A DNA stretch of 64,000 bases, from positions 110,452,383 to 110,516,382 of the forward strand of contig CM063503.1 in the NCBI GenBank assembly GCA_032207245.1, read 5' to 3'. The stretch comes from Pardosa pseudoannulata (Eukaryota > Arthropoda > Arachnida > Araneae > Lycosidae). The notes under the pieces are model-generated. The model searched no databases, was not told where the DNA came from, and saw only the letters and a list, made by a program, of their open reading frames with translations. Made by a program: the position numbers and the translations under genes. Of the stretch, positions 1 to 13,275 are shown in pieces; positions within the stretch are counted from its first letter, which is position 1, and each line of letters opens with the position of its first letter.

Positions 1-564
1 ATTTTCAAATAATATTGAATTTCCTTTAAATATTTTAGTGTAATTGGAGATATTTCAATGTAAATAAATTAACCTATATTAAAGTTAAATGTGTAAGAAA
101 TGAAATCCATGTATTAAAAACAATATTTTAATTTTCATAAAAGTTTTCATAGCAATACTTAGCTTTTTCTACTTTTTATATAGAAATATAATTTTTATAC
201 TAGTAAGAAAGGAATAAGTATCACACAATTAAATGTGTAACACATGAAAATCAGTTGCAAATCAAGTCATTTTTGCTAAATAACAGTGTTCTACCTGCCT
301 TTGAAACATACTACCTTAAAAAGTATTTATAAATTATTACTGTGGTAAACACATTCACGAAAAAGAGGTAAAGTTTTAAAAGATATAACAAAGCATGATG
401 TCTTTGTAAAATAAACGACTGTTTAGATCAATATTTAAAGCTATTCTATTGTTCTTATAAAAGTATTCCTAGATTTGAAAATCTATTGAAAGGCTAAAGG
501 TTTAAAGGGCAGCACAGATGTATACAGATTTTCTCTGAGTTACTATTGTTATATAATCGCCAGA

Positions 565-725
565 TTCTTTTATCAGGAGTCGCTGAGCTGTAAATGACAT
601 GCTGCAAGGCATACTGAACATTGCTCTTCCAGTCACATCGTCCTTTCACTTTATAAGAGTTCACCCATGCTTTTAAGTCATAACTCACGGTGATAAATAA
701 CAAGTGTCTAAAGGCGGGAGAAAAG
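565..725. repeat. Dispersed repeat pair X, copy 1
   Basis: GCAAGGCATACTGAACATTG, AGTTCACCCATGCTTTTAAG and CGGTGATAAATAACAAG align in order with 10550-10695. An open frame on the - strand (817-494, 107 codons) covers this copy; the shared part also shows residue-level similarity on that strand (LKAWV / FKLWV, NVQYAL / NVQYTL). Confidence 0.55.
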
Positions 726-918
726 AGAGAAATGATAGGGAAACATGAGGCAAAAAGCGAATGACTGAATATTTTAAAATCAGATAGAATTACATACATA
801 CAATATTTAAAATCCATAAACTGAAGCTATATTTTTCCCATAAAAATATATTCGTTCTATATCGGAACTTCCAATGCTCAAAATATTGAAGCAATATTTC
901 TAAGACTAAAGGGGATTT

Positions 919-923
<5 letters not shown>

Positions 924-956
<33 letters not shown>
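924..956. repeat. (TA)n microsatellite with short (AC)n after it
   Basis: Pure TA, then GGATCTCTT and a short run of CA repeats to about 985. Confidence 0.95.
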
Positions 957-958
<2 letters not shown>

Positions 959-2215
959 ATCTCTTACACACACACACACATACACAGAAACATAAATATG
1001 TCTGCATACATGCATACATACATTATATATACACTCTGATTGCGAATAGTTCACTTTTTATGAGGCATTTCGGTATAAAACCTTTTCAAAATATAGAGCG
1101 TTTACCATTTTCGATGCACGTTTCGTTACAGGAAATTGACAGAGCTCTATTTAGCTTCAATAACTTATTTTAATGAGTTTTATTATATTTTGTTTTATTA
1201 TATTTGTCTTTAACATGCCTGTATATATTATGCAATTACTTGAGTTTTCTAGACCCTCAGTACATAGAGTATTAGTTCCGGTTTTGTGTGTTTGAATAAC
1301 TGATATATAGGAAAAGTAATACTTTTGTTATATACGTAATTAATTTACAAATTCTTTCAAATATAACTGAAATGTTTTATAGTAAAAGAATTACACTCAA
1401 AATATTCACATTTGCTATGATACTGCTAATATTTCGTTAAAGTTGTTGAAACAGATTTTAAATAATTCAAGGCATAATTATGAATTTCTTACAATCCCAT
1501 ACACGATATTTTGCTCATTCGATATAGGGACTGTTTAATAAATATATATAAATGAAATTTCCTGCATTTCCATGGCGATTTCTAAAGTTTTTCTGCCACT
1601 TCGTGTTTGTTATCGTAATTGCATTGTGCAAAAATGTGTTTTGTATTTTAGACCCACCACAATAAAAAACGATATTCATGTTAGATAAGGTCTAATGACG
1701 AGGCCGAAAAAGAAGAAACGGACATTTGGAAATAATGTTGAGTTTATTATAACACTTTCTCAATGAAGCCTCTTCGTTTGACAAAAACGTGTACATATTT
1801 TTCAACGTTGTAGGGATCTGGTGAGCCAACTAATCAGATCTTTAATATTAATTTCATGATGATGCTTAGAAAGAGAAACCTTGTTACGTAAAGGTGTTAA
1901 CTGAGAAAAGCAGGAATGAATTTTGGTGCGAAGTCACCAATGTAGCCAAATTTAAAAGAGAAACCACCAAAGATTCCAAACTATCTGCATTAAAAGTTAC
2001 AAATTTAGGGATAGAATCACAAATTTTTTAAATATAATGAAGTTAATTATTTTAGGTCAAACTACCATTGTGCACAAATACACACACTTGTGTGGGGGGA
2101 AAGAAGGTGTTAAAAAATAAATATTTCCTCAACACATTTTTTTCTAAAGCTTTAATGAATTGGCATATCTTAATAAAGAATACACTGAGCTGTTTACGAA
2201 ATTTATTTAGAGGTT

Positions 2216-2220
<5 letters not shown>

Positions 2221-2286
<66 letters not shown>
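2221..2286. repeat. (TA)n microsatellite
   Basis: Pure AT/TA run with one ACA interruption near 2251. Confidence 0.95.
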
Positions 2287-2289
<3 letters not shown>

Positions 2290-3239
2290 ATTTAAAACAG
2301 AATTGTTAAGGTTTTAATAAACCAAAAGTTGTAAGATTGATGACAATTCGAGTTATTACAATATTATTCACACATTTTAGACTAGAAAATTATCCACTAT
2401 TTTAACTAACAAGCAATTTTCTAAAATGTTTTCTTTTAATAAAAATTTCCAAATAATGAAAAGTTTTTTGATTTTAATGCTTAAAATACAGAATTTTTTT
2501 CTAAAAATCTTATGCCCTTTGACAATTAATCGGTCATATGTCGATGAACAAACCCATAAAATGTAGAACAAAAATAATCAACAAAGTCACTCTCATTAAC
2601 ACCAAAATAAAAACAGTGAAGGTCCGCAGGACACATGTTGAGATAATATTCATTCACACACACGACTGTCGGTAATTGGGGTATATTTTTATCTGCTAGA
2701 TTCATTTTTTACAAGTAACTCTACAAGTATACATGACACGTAACAAGACTAAAGCAGGACACGTCGACCGATCTAGGCAAAGAACTGATGATTTTTAGTG
2801 GAAATCAATAGGAAATTCGTTTTCGTCCCACATCCTTTTTATCTATACTGGCGGAAACGGTTCGAGGTTTTAGAGATGGTTTATATGCAACAAAAACCAA
2901 GGTCATTCTAGTTGTATTGTTTGAGACTCATTCTTGACTAACATATCTGCCTACTCATATCCAAATACCCTCTGTGACTTGACTCTACTTGAGTGCAACA
3001 TTCAACAGTTTATCTTTACCTTACGGTATTTAGCAGTCTCCTTGTCACATTGATTATGAGCAAAAATCTACAAAATATTAACTATTTTCTTTTGCGTTGT
3101 TCTATGGTTAGAATATGATCAGTAAATTTCTGATTTATCTACAAATGTATTTCAAATGCATTAAACAAATAAAGGCTAGTTCAAAGTATAAGTTGTTATA
3201 AGCTGTAATATAAGCTGTTGTATAGAAAGAGTTCAATTT

Positions 3240-3668
<429 letters not shown>

Positions 3669-4710
3669 GGAAATTCATATTAGTATAATCTTTTTACATC
3701 TCCTTCAATTTATTTCATCGTCGTCAATATACATTTTATGTCATCAAGATTTAAAATACACAAACAACTCCATAGCTTGGAATTACAATATTTTAAAATT
3801 TTTATAGAAAATATTATCCGAAGAACAACATTCTATTTTAATATTTTAAATTGGTTACTGGACTTTTACACATTGTGTTTTGTTTTCTATAAAAAGTATG
3901 TATTTTTAAAAGATGTATTTTTAAAATTGCACTATACTTGCTAAATGACTGATTTAGCTTTGATAACATAAACTCTTCTTCAAATGCGTAAAACAAATGC
4001 CTTTACGACTTTTTGCCTTGGAGTAAAATAGTATGTTATATCGAATCAAGTTTGTTCAATTTCTACATTTATTATAAATGGAAATACATCATGGTATTTT
4101 TTCTATTTACATTTTTTAAACTTATTTCTCCGCATTCAATATATTTTATATTATCAAAATTTATCGCTACAGAACCAACTCCATTACCATTGCATATCTT
4201 ATTCTATATATCGAAAATATCTGAAGTGACATGTTCCATTTTGACATCATTTTAGAGAGTGTAAGTGGACATTTATGTATACAGTTTCAGATAAAAGTAC
4301 CTGTACTGAAGCTGCAAAAATTCTCAATAGCACCTATTATGCAAAAAGTCTATATTTGCAAATTTAAGTTTTTTCAGCGATTTTGTTACCAACAACAAAC
4401 ATTGAATAGAATATCAGACATTTTATTTACACTTTTCTTACTTTTATTTATAGCTTTCATAGCAGAGGTGTTTCATTTTTCTAAACATTTGAATTATAAC
4501 GAATTCTTTAAAAATGTCTGTTGGATTGGCTTGAGTTTAAGTTTTAATACCATCTGTATTTTATTAAAGTAGTATTAAAATATAATTACTAACATTAGAA
4601 CAGCGGGATATGTTATTTTGACCCAAAATCAATTTTGCTTTAGATTTTCTCGAAAGCTTACTAATTGAAGTGAAAAGATTTTTTACCAATATCAGTGTTT
4701 TATTTACACA

Positions 4711-5534
<824 letters not shown>

Positions 5535-5545
5535 AATATCAGTGT

Positions 5546-6904
5546 ATGAAAATATGATTTGTGAAATACTTATTAGTTCTTTCTTTTTAGCAATTGTTAT
5601 TCCTGAAACTGCGAATGGGTCATTTTGACCAATTATACTCACAAGCATGAAATCTATAATACAATGTATAGTGGAACTGGACTTTATTTTCATTGCCTAG
5701 ATGTGAGCAGAAGAATATCTCAAGGTGAGCTGTCAACTTGCATGGACGGTGGTGGTGCTAATCAGAGGGGTGTTACTGATAACAAAAGAGTAGGTAATTT
5801 TGTTGTAGTGGCAGTACGCTATGTTGAAAAGCAAATTGCTGTTTGCAATAATTTGGTAATACATGGCCCTTCGAAAGGTAACTGTTTCTTAAGTACAAGA
5901 TACATCCCGTTTTGACGCTGAATAAGAGAAAAGACCTCTGATTTACGTATTAGAGGTCTAGTCTCCACTCTTTGTGGAATTGGCTTATAGAATGGATTAC
6001 AAAGTCTACTCTTGGTGCATTACTACCATTAATTTAGTAGTAAACATCTTTACGATATGAACATCTTCAAAACATAATTTTTTTCATACCTTAATACTGG
6101 TAAAAAATTTTCTTACTTGCTATAAACCAGGATCATATGAGACTAATTATGAACAGCTCTTTTCGTCTACAGCCAGATAAACTTGGTATAAAGTTGACTT
6201 GTTACGAATGTCGACATAAAATAGTACCTCAATGGTTTTCCGTAACTAGATAGAGAAGAAAAGTCGTGAAAATCATATTTTCTTAGAAAATATCGTTCGC
6301 GTTTGATAAAACCTTTGGAAAATAAAGGAAGAAATAAAACTGCAGATAATTATTTCACATCACTGAATTTGTTACAAATATAAAAAAACGAAGAACATAG
6401 GTCTAACCGAAAGAATGAAATGGAATCCGAAATTAGTATCTGTATTCGTGAAAAAAAAAATTAAACATGTCCTTATAGTGTACATTGTTACTCAAGCATG
6501 ATACAATTTCAACAGTTAATCGAGGAAGAATAAAAATGCCGTTGTGTGCCCTTTTCATCATCGATTTTGACAATACAGTCATAAAAAGCTTCCTAATACG
6601 ATACCACTTTATAACTAAAAATATCTGGTGTTGACAGTGCCTACCAAATGTCTCAGAAGTATTCTGGGAAGGCAGGATCATAAAGATGCCAGTTCGTGTA
6701 TTCTACAATATTCTTGATTTAGTTGGGATTAATTCATAGATTTTAGACAAAGAAGTTACAGGAATAACATTTTAAATAACATCTTCAACAAATGGTTGAA
6801 GAGTTGTGTCCTACATACAATATTCGCAAATAAAAATACCAGTCAGATACATAGACAAAATCCCATATGATTAAAGAATCTATGAAGATGTGATAAAGAG
6901 AATT
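5546..6904. other. AT-rich stretch without a recognised gene
   Basis: Holds a 96-codon + strand frame (5625-5915) and an 82-codon - strand frame (6681-6433), neither of which resembles a known family. GGTCATTTTGACC at about 5618 is a small palindrome. Confidence 0.5.
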
Positions 6905-7155
6905 TTGCCAATCCCTTGTCCTTTCCCTCCCCCGTCTACCGAACGTAACCAGAAAATTTTATCCCTGCCGTCCGATCGAATCCTGTCCCCAACCCGTCAC
7001 CAGATCTTACCCCCCAAACCTTACCCTTGTCTTGTACCCGAAACCTTTATACAAACTAATTGCCGAACTTACCTGAGAAATTTTAAAACTGCCGAATTCC
7101 TGTCCCTTTTCTCAGGCCTAGTTCCCGAACTTACCCCTGCCGTCCACCCAGTACA
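6905..7155 (+). repeat. C-rich imperfect tandem repeat
   Basis: An island with far more C than G on this strand in an AT-rich setting. Two units about 124 bp apart share CCGAACGTAACCAGAAAATTTTA...CTGCCG...CCTGTCCC (from 6939) and CCGAACTTACCTGAGAAATTTTA...CTGCCG...CCTGTCCC (from 7063); a partial third unit starts at 7125. The open frame of 94 codons over it is Pro-rich only because of the C content. Confidence 0.65.
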
Positions 7156-7689
7156 TTGTAAAAGGAACCTCTAATCTATAAATAAAAAAAAATGAAACCG
7201 TAAAATGGTGTATGTAAATTTCTTTACAGCTTAGGCTCGTGATGAAAATATTTATAATATGAATTTCAAATAAAAAAATATATTTGAAATACACTTTCAC
7301 AATTGCTTACATACACATCCATAACATTTTGAAAATTGACACTAGTACAAAATGCCCTGCAATTTTGAATAATTACGCTGCGGCTCCCGGAAAAACACTG
7401 TACACGCACATGTTTAGAACTGGAATTTTCTATTGTTAATAAACTATCATATTCATCAACAACCTGCAGCATACGAGATTTATGCTACATTTCTATTAAG
7501 GATTTTATCTATAACAGTAGTTCTAAATATTTTATCTAAAATATGTCATACCCAGACTGAATAGAATTCTAAGTAAGAACTTTAATTGAAGGCTGGATGC
7601 AAACCAGCTATTAAGTTAAATTTTGAAATATATAACTTTATTTACATATATATAAAAACATTACCCCTATAGGCATTACATTTATATAA

Positions 7690-8030
7690 ATAAAGGGCCA
7701 CACCCAAAATAATATCCACTGTTCCACTTTTAAAATATGTTGGATCTGCTAAAGCTAAGTCACTGAACTCGCCAAACTTTTTATCTTCATAAAATGAGGA
7801 AGTTATCCAGTAATCCTACTGATGTCAAACTGAAGCTGTGAAAGATAATCTATTTGAAAAATGAGGACTAAAGGTGATTTGTGAAATCAACTAAATCGAG
7901 TATCTGCTGACCCCAAACAAGAAAACTGGACTCTCGCATACTTTCTCGACAATACCAGACGTTAAATGCAATCTTCCGTACAAAAACTAGCCTGACTTCT
8001 AGGATCAAACAAATCACGACACACCTGATT
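7690..8030 (-). pseudogene. BEL/Pao aspartic protease remnant
   Basis: The - strand from 8009 reads FDPRSQASFCTEDCI, a stop, then RLVLSRKYARVQFSCLGSAD. This is the A17-type protease pattern in which D-S-G-S-Q-A-S-F-I is the active-site segment; here the S-G after the catalytic Asp is replaced by P-R. Further on, about 7775-7690 gives KFGEFSDLALADPTYFKSGT and VDIILGVALYL, the conserved LADP...IDILLGAD segment at the end of this domain. One in-frame stop and at least one frameshift are present. It follows the gag-like segment on the same strand in the expected order. Confidence 0.8.
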
Positions 8031-8376
8031 ATCTCCATATGAATCCACTACCATAATCAAGGCTATGCACAGCAAAACTTGATTCCTTGCATTAAAATCT
8101 GAAAACAAGATGTAATAGGGCTTAAGCTTCCACTACAACTTTTGACTGAGTGTTTACCCTCTACACACTATATGTCACCAATGGCAAAAAAAAATTTACA
8201 ATTTTCAGAAAAAGGGGGGGGGTTGAACTCTCAGCAACCTTCTTATTTACTTCCGAATCATTGAATCTCTCAAAATTCAATTTTGCACATTTCTGTATTT
8301 GTGTGATCTCTTACAATTGAAAACTATTATTTAACGTTATACAATTCAAAAAAAGTATTCTGGCTCTTCACAAAGT

Positions 8377-9046
8377 CTACTCGGTTTTGAACATTAAAAT
8401 CCAAACTATAGAACACCTTGACAAATTATTCACCTTACAAAGATGACCCTGTAGCTTTATCATTGAAACAAATGATGACACCTTGAACTGAACATTCTGC
8501 TTCTTAAACAGCTGATGCTTATTAGAACCAGTCTGAAGAGTCCTCATGTGGTTCTTTAAAAATATCACTAACTGATCAAACTTCGGTGTAACATCACCCT
8601 TCAAGGAAAGCTCCCACCATCCCTTCACAATTGGGTCGAAATTAAATTGTAGTATGATATTGCTGTATACTGTATCAGCAAAATCCCTTACCTCAAGCTT
8701 TAAAGTTTCAAACGAGCGTACACATTCTCTAACCACATCAACTAAATTCAATATCTGCGTTGCCCTTTCCCCCTGCAACATAGGTAAACACAGAATTATG
8801 CTTTAAGAAAGTAACAACTAGTTATTTCCTATAAGCAAACGTCTAAGCCAGCAACTCCCACGCAATTAAAATTTTTTTATCATAAATTATACGTGCTTGA
8901 ATTACTTTCAATGCTTCTCCTTTGAACAAACACTATAAATATTGCAACTTTCAAGCACCAGATAAGCGTTCATTTTTTGAAATTGCCGCTTGAAATAAAT
9001 CACTAAAAGACATCCACTCCTCTATATTACCACTAAAGGTAGGCAG
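8377..9046 (-). pseudogene. BEL/Pao gag-like polyprotein segment (DUF1759 type), broken
   Basis: From 9046 the - strand reads LPTFSGNIEEWMSFSDLFQA followed by AISKNERLSGA, a stop where Glu is expected, then KLQYL: the hallmark start of the DUF1759 region of BEL/Pao polyproteins. After a frameshift come FKGEALKVIQ and IAWELL (about 8935-8850), also typical. The intact open stretch 8781-8377 carries LVDVVRECVRSFETL, DPIVKGWWELSL and FDQLVIFLKNHMRTLQ, matching the rest of the family in order. In another frame the end reads like the zinc-knuckle/FVKS segment that usually follows. Order and spacing agree with a normal element; the frame is broken at least three times. Confidence 0.82.
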
Positions 9047-9432
9047 TAAACAGTCAACTTATGTAATTTAACTAAGCAAGTCGAATCCCTAGGTTTCGAT
9101 TCGAAACATATACCACTGCTACGATTCATCCTTCTAATCTTGAGTTCTAACTCATTCAACGTGTCATTCACCTCTTCTTATTCTTTACTGTAAACATCAA
9201 ATTCAACTTCATAAGTAACAGAAAATAAGTTTAAAACATATTCGATAACTCACTCGCAAGGGCTTTAAAAGTCGTATTATAAAATTCCAATTCTTCCACA
9301 TCAAGTGTCTTGACTTTCAGTTTTGTTAAACTTGATTTAGTCCTTTCTTTTTACACTTCAATAGATTAATCTTGATATCTATTTTCTGAATTTATAGAAC
9401 ACTAAAACACAGACTCGATGGACCACAAAAAT

Positions 9433-9880
9433 GTCGTATATGTCTCTCTGCTTAAAAATAACAGACATCGTTCATGAATGGAAAGTAATTTATTCAGTCA
9501 TTTTATATATTTTGCTATTGAAGTGCAAGGTCAACAAACTCTTAAACATTATTTGTACAGCATTTCATACTCAGTAACACAGCTCACCAATAAAACTTAA
9601 TAAAGTCTGAAACACATGAACTTGATAGACTTGAATAAAACTTGATAAAGAATAAAACTCGACTAAGGAAAACAGCCCAGCTTTTCTTAATAGTACTCTA
9701 TCACCACGTTAACTCAGAAGGATGAAAACGCGTAACCCAGCAAGATTGCAGACACTCAAAGCACCGCTGAAACACAACCCTACTCATCCATGTCAGCATA
9801 AACACTGACTAGCAACACCTTATCGCTGCACACCAGAAATATCCACTAGTATCGCCATCTATCTAAGAAAAAAAGGAAAC
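9433..9880 (-). repeat. Candidate 5' LTR of the BEL/Pao element
   Basis: On the - strand this lies directly upstream of the leader motif at 9426 and the gag-like region. It contains AGATGGCGAT near the distal end and an AATAAA (near 9490) as in LTR polyadenylation signals. No second LTR is present in the window, so the limits are inferred from position only. Confidence 0.5.
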
Positions 9881-9886
9881 AAAACC

Positions 9887-10467
<581 letters not shown>

Positions 10468-10549
10468 TATATTAGTATAAATGTTTCAATACTAAAAATT
10501 TAAAAGTTTTGACTGAAATTTTCTTTTAATGATTATAGAATTATTTATT

Positions 10550-10695
10550 TAGGCGGTTCAGAGTGGACTGCACCAAAAAAGATACTACAAGGTATACTGC
10601 ACATTATTTTCTCACTTTTATGGATAGTTTACTTTAATAGCTCACCCATAATTTGAAGCCATAACATACGTTGATAAACGATAGGCTATGACAGG
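10550..10695. repeat. Dispersed repeat pair X, copy 2
   Basis: ACAAGGTATACTGCACATTA, TAGCTCACCCATAATTTGAAG and CGTTGATAAACGATAGG. The - strand reading is interrupted by stops here, so this copy is dead if it ever coded. Confidence 0.55.
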
Positions 10696-11463
10696 AAGGA
10701 AATAAATGTGAACATACAAACACAAGATATATATTTATAGTTTAATTAACTATGATATGAGTAATTTTACCTTTCTAGTACAAATTAGCCATTATTATAT
10801 AGTATAAAAGCAATTAATATAATAATTTCTGATGTAACATTAAAAATTTCATTCTGTATGTATATCCTATTTCTTAATTACCATTAAGTGTTTTGTATTT
10901 CAACAAACATATTTAGGTTTTTTAGAATTATCTTAAAAGGCTGTTCCTTTTAGGTGTATCATATTTGATATTCTATAAATAACTCTAAATGTCATTACTT
11001 ATAAAACTCTAAGTGTCATTAATTATAAAAAATAGCAAAATCAAATTAACTATATAGGTTATACTGTTGCATCTTGGGACATTTTTCAGTTAAACTTTTT
11101 TATGAATTTTTTTAAAGCTAATTAAAAAAATAAGTATGCATGCATATATTGTCATCATATCTGCTTCTTATAAACATTAAATCTACTTAATATAATTATT
11201 TATAATTTTTTAAAGAGTAATAAAAGAAATAAAATACCTTTCCAATGTCTCAACCTGCCCCACTGTATGGGGTAGTTTGGGACGCTAAATAACAAATACA
11301 AAATACTGTTCAAATTATTTTTATTAACTGTTATAAAAGAGAAATGGCTGAAAATTGTTCAAGTTAATACATTTTTTAACAAATCTTGTATTTGATGCCA
11401 ACAAATCTTTAAATTCTAACAAAATGCACCTTTGGAATATTATTTCTTAAGCAGTGTTCAACT

Positions 11464-12758
11464 TCACAAGAATATCAGTTTTTCTACAAAGGATTTGTCT
11501 TCTTTGTTAGGATGAAAAAATGACCAACCATCTTGGTCTCTTCTTCTCAAAAAAGACATTTCATATTCTCTGGTGTTTTCATTATCAATGTGACCTACAA
11601 GTGAAACAATGCTTCTTTTACTTACAAATTTTGTTAGTGCACAGTCTCCTACTTCAAGGGCGAAAGGTGGCCGAATGGTTAGGGTGCTAGCCTTCGGAAC
11701 CAGAGTTCGTGGGTTCGAATCCCACTGCGGCATGGATGTTCGTAGCCGTTCGGAATCGGCTTTAAGCAGTAGGTCCTGGTCTCATCAGCCCTCGTGTTGC
11801 AAAAAGTAGACCGTAGCGTTCCAAACCAAACCAAACCTACTTCAAACTTTCCCTTCTTTTGAAAAACTTTTGATTTTTTTGTTCCAGTTCTTTAAATTGA
11901 ATGGAAGCTACTATCACTTGGACAATATATATCCTTGCTGTCATTATTGTCAACATATAAATCACTTACTTTCGGTTTTCTTCGGTTTTATTGGTAGATC
12001 CAATTGATCCAGGTAGAGCCCTTTTCAACATATGTTCTTTAATTATTTTTCTTGGAAAATTCAGCATAGGAGGCACAGAACTCCCAATGCCATTAATAGC
12101 ACTGATCATAGTAAGAAGTTGACCACGTTCTTCTGAAGTCATCTGCCCCACTTCTTTGGTTCCTTTAGAAGCAATTACTTTAGGAGGAAGGTGCACAGTT
12201 ATGACACCTGTTTCGTCTAGGTTGTATATTTGATCTGGTAAGAATTTACTTCTTTTAAGAACTTCCTCAAGTTTGTTAAAGAATGTTTTAACATTTGCCC
12301 TGCTGAAACTTATAGATCTTGAAAGAGTGGTAGCATTTTTTGAAGAGAAATAGATTTAGCATGTCTTTTCATGAAGCCAAGGAACCAAACTACACCAGCT
12401 TTTTCTTCCCGAATATAATTTGGCAAAATATTTTTATTAGCAGCTAGAGAAAACTGAAATGCAAAATTCTAACTTCACTTATTGTTAGCCCATAGAGAAG
12501 TTTTGAAGCCTGTAATAAACGACTAACATTATCTTTTCTTCCTCACTAAAAATTTGGCAACTTTTTATATTTGACTAGTATTTAAAGCCTGTTGTGGATT
12601 CAGATTTGCTTTTGAATTTAAGTACTTTTGCTTACATAAAAGGTTCTTGCTGCTTCTCTTACAGACAACACACCAGCCAGAACTTTTTCTTCAGCTGATT
12701 CAAGCATATTAGCATTTACAGCAGAATATTTTCTGTTTGTTTTTATTATTCTCACCAT
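11464..12758 (-). pseudogene. pogo/Tigger-like transposase, frameshifted, core-deleted
   Basis: From 12758 the - strand gives MVRIIKTNRKYSA, then SAEEKVLAGVLSVREAA and FYVSKST, the N-terminal pipsqueak-type helix-turn-helix. About 12430-12310 gives EEKAGVVWFLGFMKRH and SRSISFSRANVKTFFNKLEE, the second DNA-binding region. About 12225-12000 gives YNLDETGV (first catalytic Asp), PPKVIASKGTKEVG, ERGQLLTMISAINGIG and PPMLNFPR, the DDE_1 start. The part that should hold the second and third catalytic acids is absent: after PGSIGS the reading passes straight to a charged linker. The C-terminal domain (FEVGDCALTKFV...YEMSFLRRRDQDGW) ends at 11464, after interruption by the SINE at 11658-11835. The original protein cut and pasted its element at TA sites. 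Confidence 0.85.
11658..11835 (+). mobile_element. tRNA-derived SINE, copy 1 (full length, nested in pogo transposase)
   Basis: The head is tRNA-like: TGGCCGAATGGTTAGGGTGC (A-box region), an anticodon-stem segment with loop CTTCGGA, and GTGGGTTCGAATCCCAC (perfect T arm with B box). The loop would place TCG as anticodon, pointing to a tRNA-Arg origin (inference). A body of about 90 bp and a CCAAACCAAACCAAA tail follow. The ten bases CCTACTTCAA occur on both sides (11648-11657 and 11836-11845), a perfect target duplication, and removing the insert restores the transposase frame. Confidence 0.92.
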
Positions 12759-13275
12759 TTTTTCTGAAAAAAAGAGTAATAAATTAATATTTTGGCATGT
12801 TAAATCATCAATTAAAAATTAGGCACCAAAATATTAATTGTTTTGCTTGAATTGATATTTGTTTACACTTTTTAAAGTGTCCCAAGGCGCCCCATCTATG
12901 TATGTCCCAATCTGCCCCATTTTACATAATATCTTTTGGTGACTACTATACTGTTAGATTTAACAATACATTTTATTTATTGGCATAGAAATAATAATAA
13001 ATGAATTTTCTTTCATAACAATACACTTTTTTTTAAATATTTAATTTTTTTCCCAAAAAATTACTTTTTAAAATGCACATTGATGTAATTTTGAGTTACT
13101 CAAAACAAAGAAAATGAAATTGTTCCTTACCTATAAGAACTATCTTCATCAAAATTCTTTGAGAAGTTAAGAGTAATGTCATCTATCAATACACATAAGC
13201 ACTAATTCCTGGTTGTAAATTAAAGCCTGAAAATAAAGGTGTCCCAAGGTAGGCTATGTCCTAACTCTCCCCTAC

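Larger units (their letters stand above)
7685..9880 (-). mobile_element. BEL/Pao LTR retrotransposon, decayed and truncated
   Basis: Read on the - strand: a candidate LTR (about 9880 to 9433), a leader with GTGGTCCATCGAGTC (9426-9412) of the kind found just after BEL-type LTRs, a gag-like region, and an aspartic protease. Nothing like reverse transcriptase, RNase H or integrase follows; similarity stops near 7685, so only the 5' end is present. Several stops and frameshifts show that it is inactive. The distal LTR border is uncertain because a long (TA)n array begins at 9892. Confidence 0.8.
11055..13275 (-). mobile_element. pogo/Tigger-like DNA transposon with nested SINE
   Basis: A transposase pseudogene on the - strand is framed by related ends. 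The left end contains CTTGGGACATTTTTCAG (about 11073-11089). The right end read on the other strand contains CCTTGGGACACCTTTATTTTC. Between ends and gene lie short subterminal repeats of the form GTCCCAA-CTGCCCCA: at 11248, inverted at 11269, at 12884, at 12905 and at 13241. Ends are inferred; no clear TA duplication was confirmed. The element is dead because of frameshifts, an internal deletion and a SINE insertion. Confidence 0.75.

Noticed and set aside
11664..11733. A functional tRNA gene (A box, anticodon loop, perfect T arm)
   Set aside because: The tRNA-like part is joined to a conserved body and tail and is flanked by a target duplication, so it is a SINE head. The acceptor stem is not closed.
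11464..11733. 89-codon frame beginning in the SINE and ending in the transposase
   Set aside because: Composite of antisense SINE and pogo C-terminal domain; only the latter part is real coding history.
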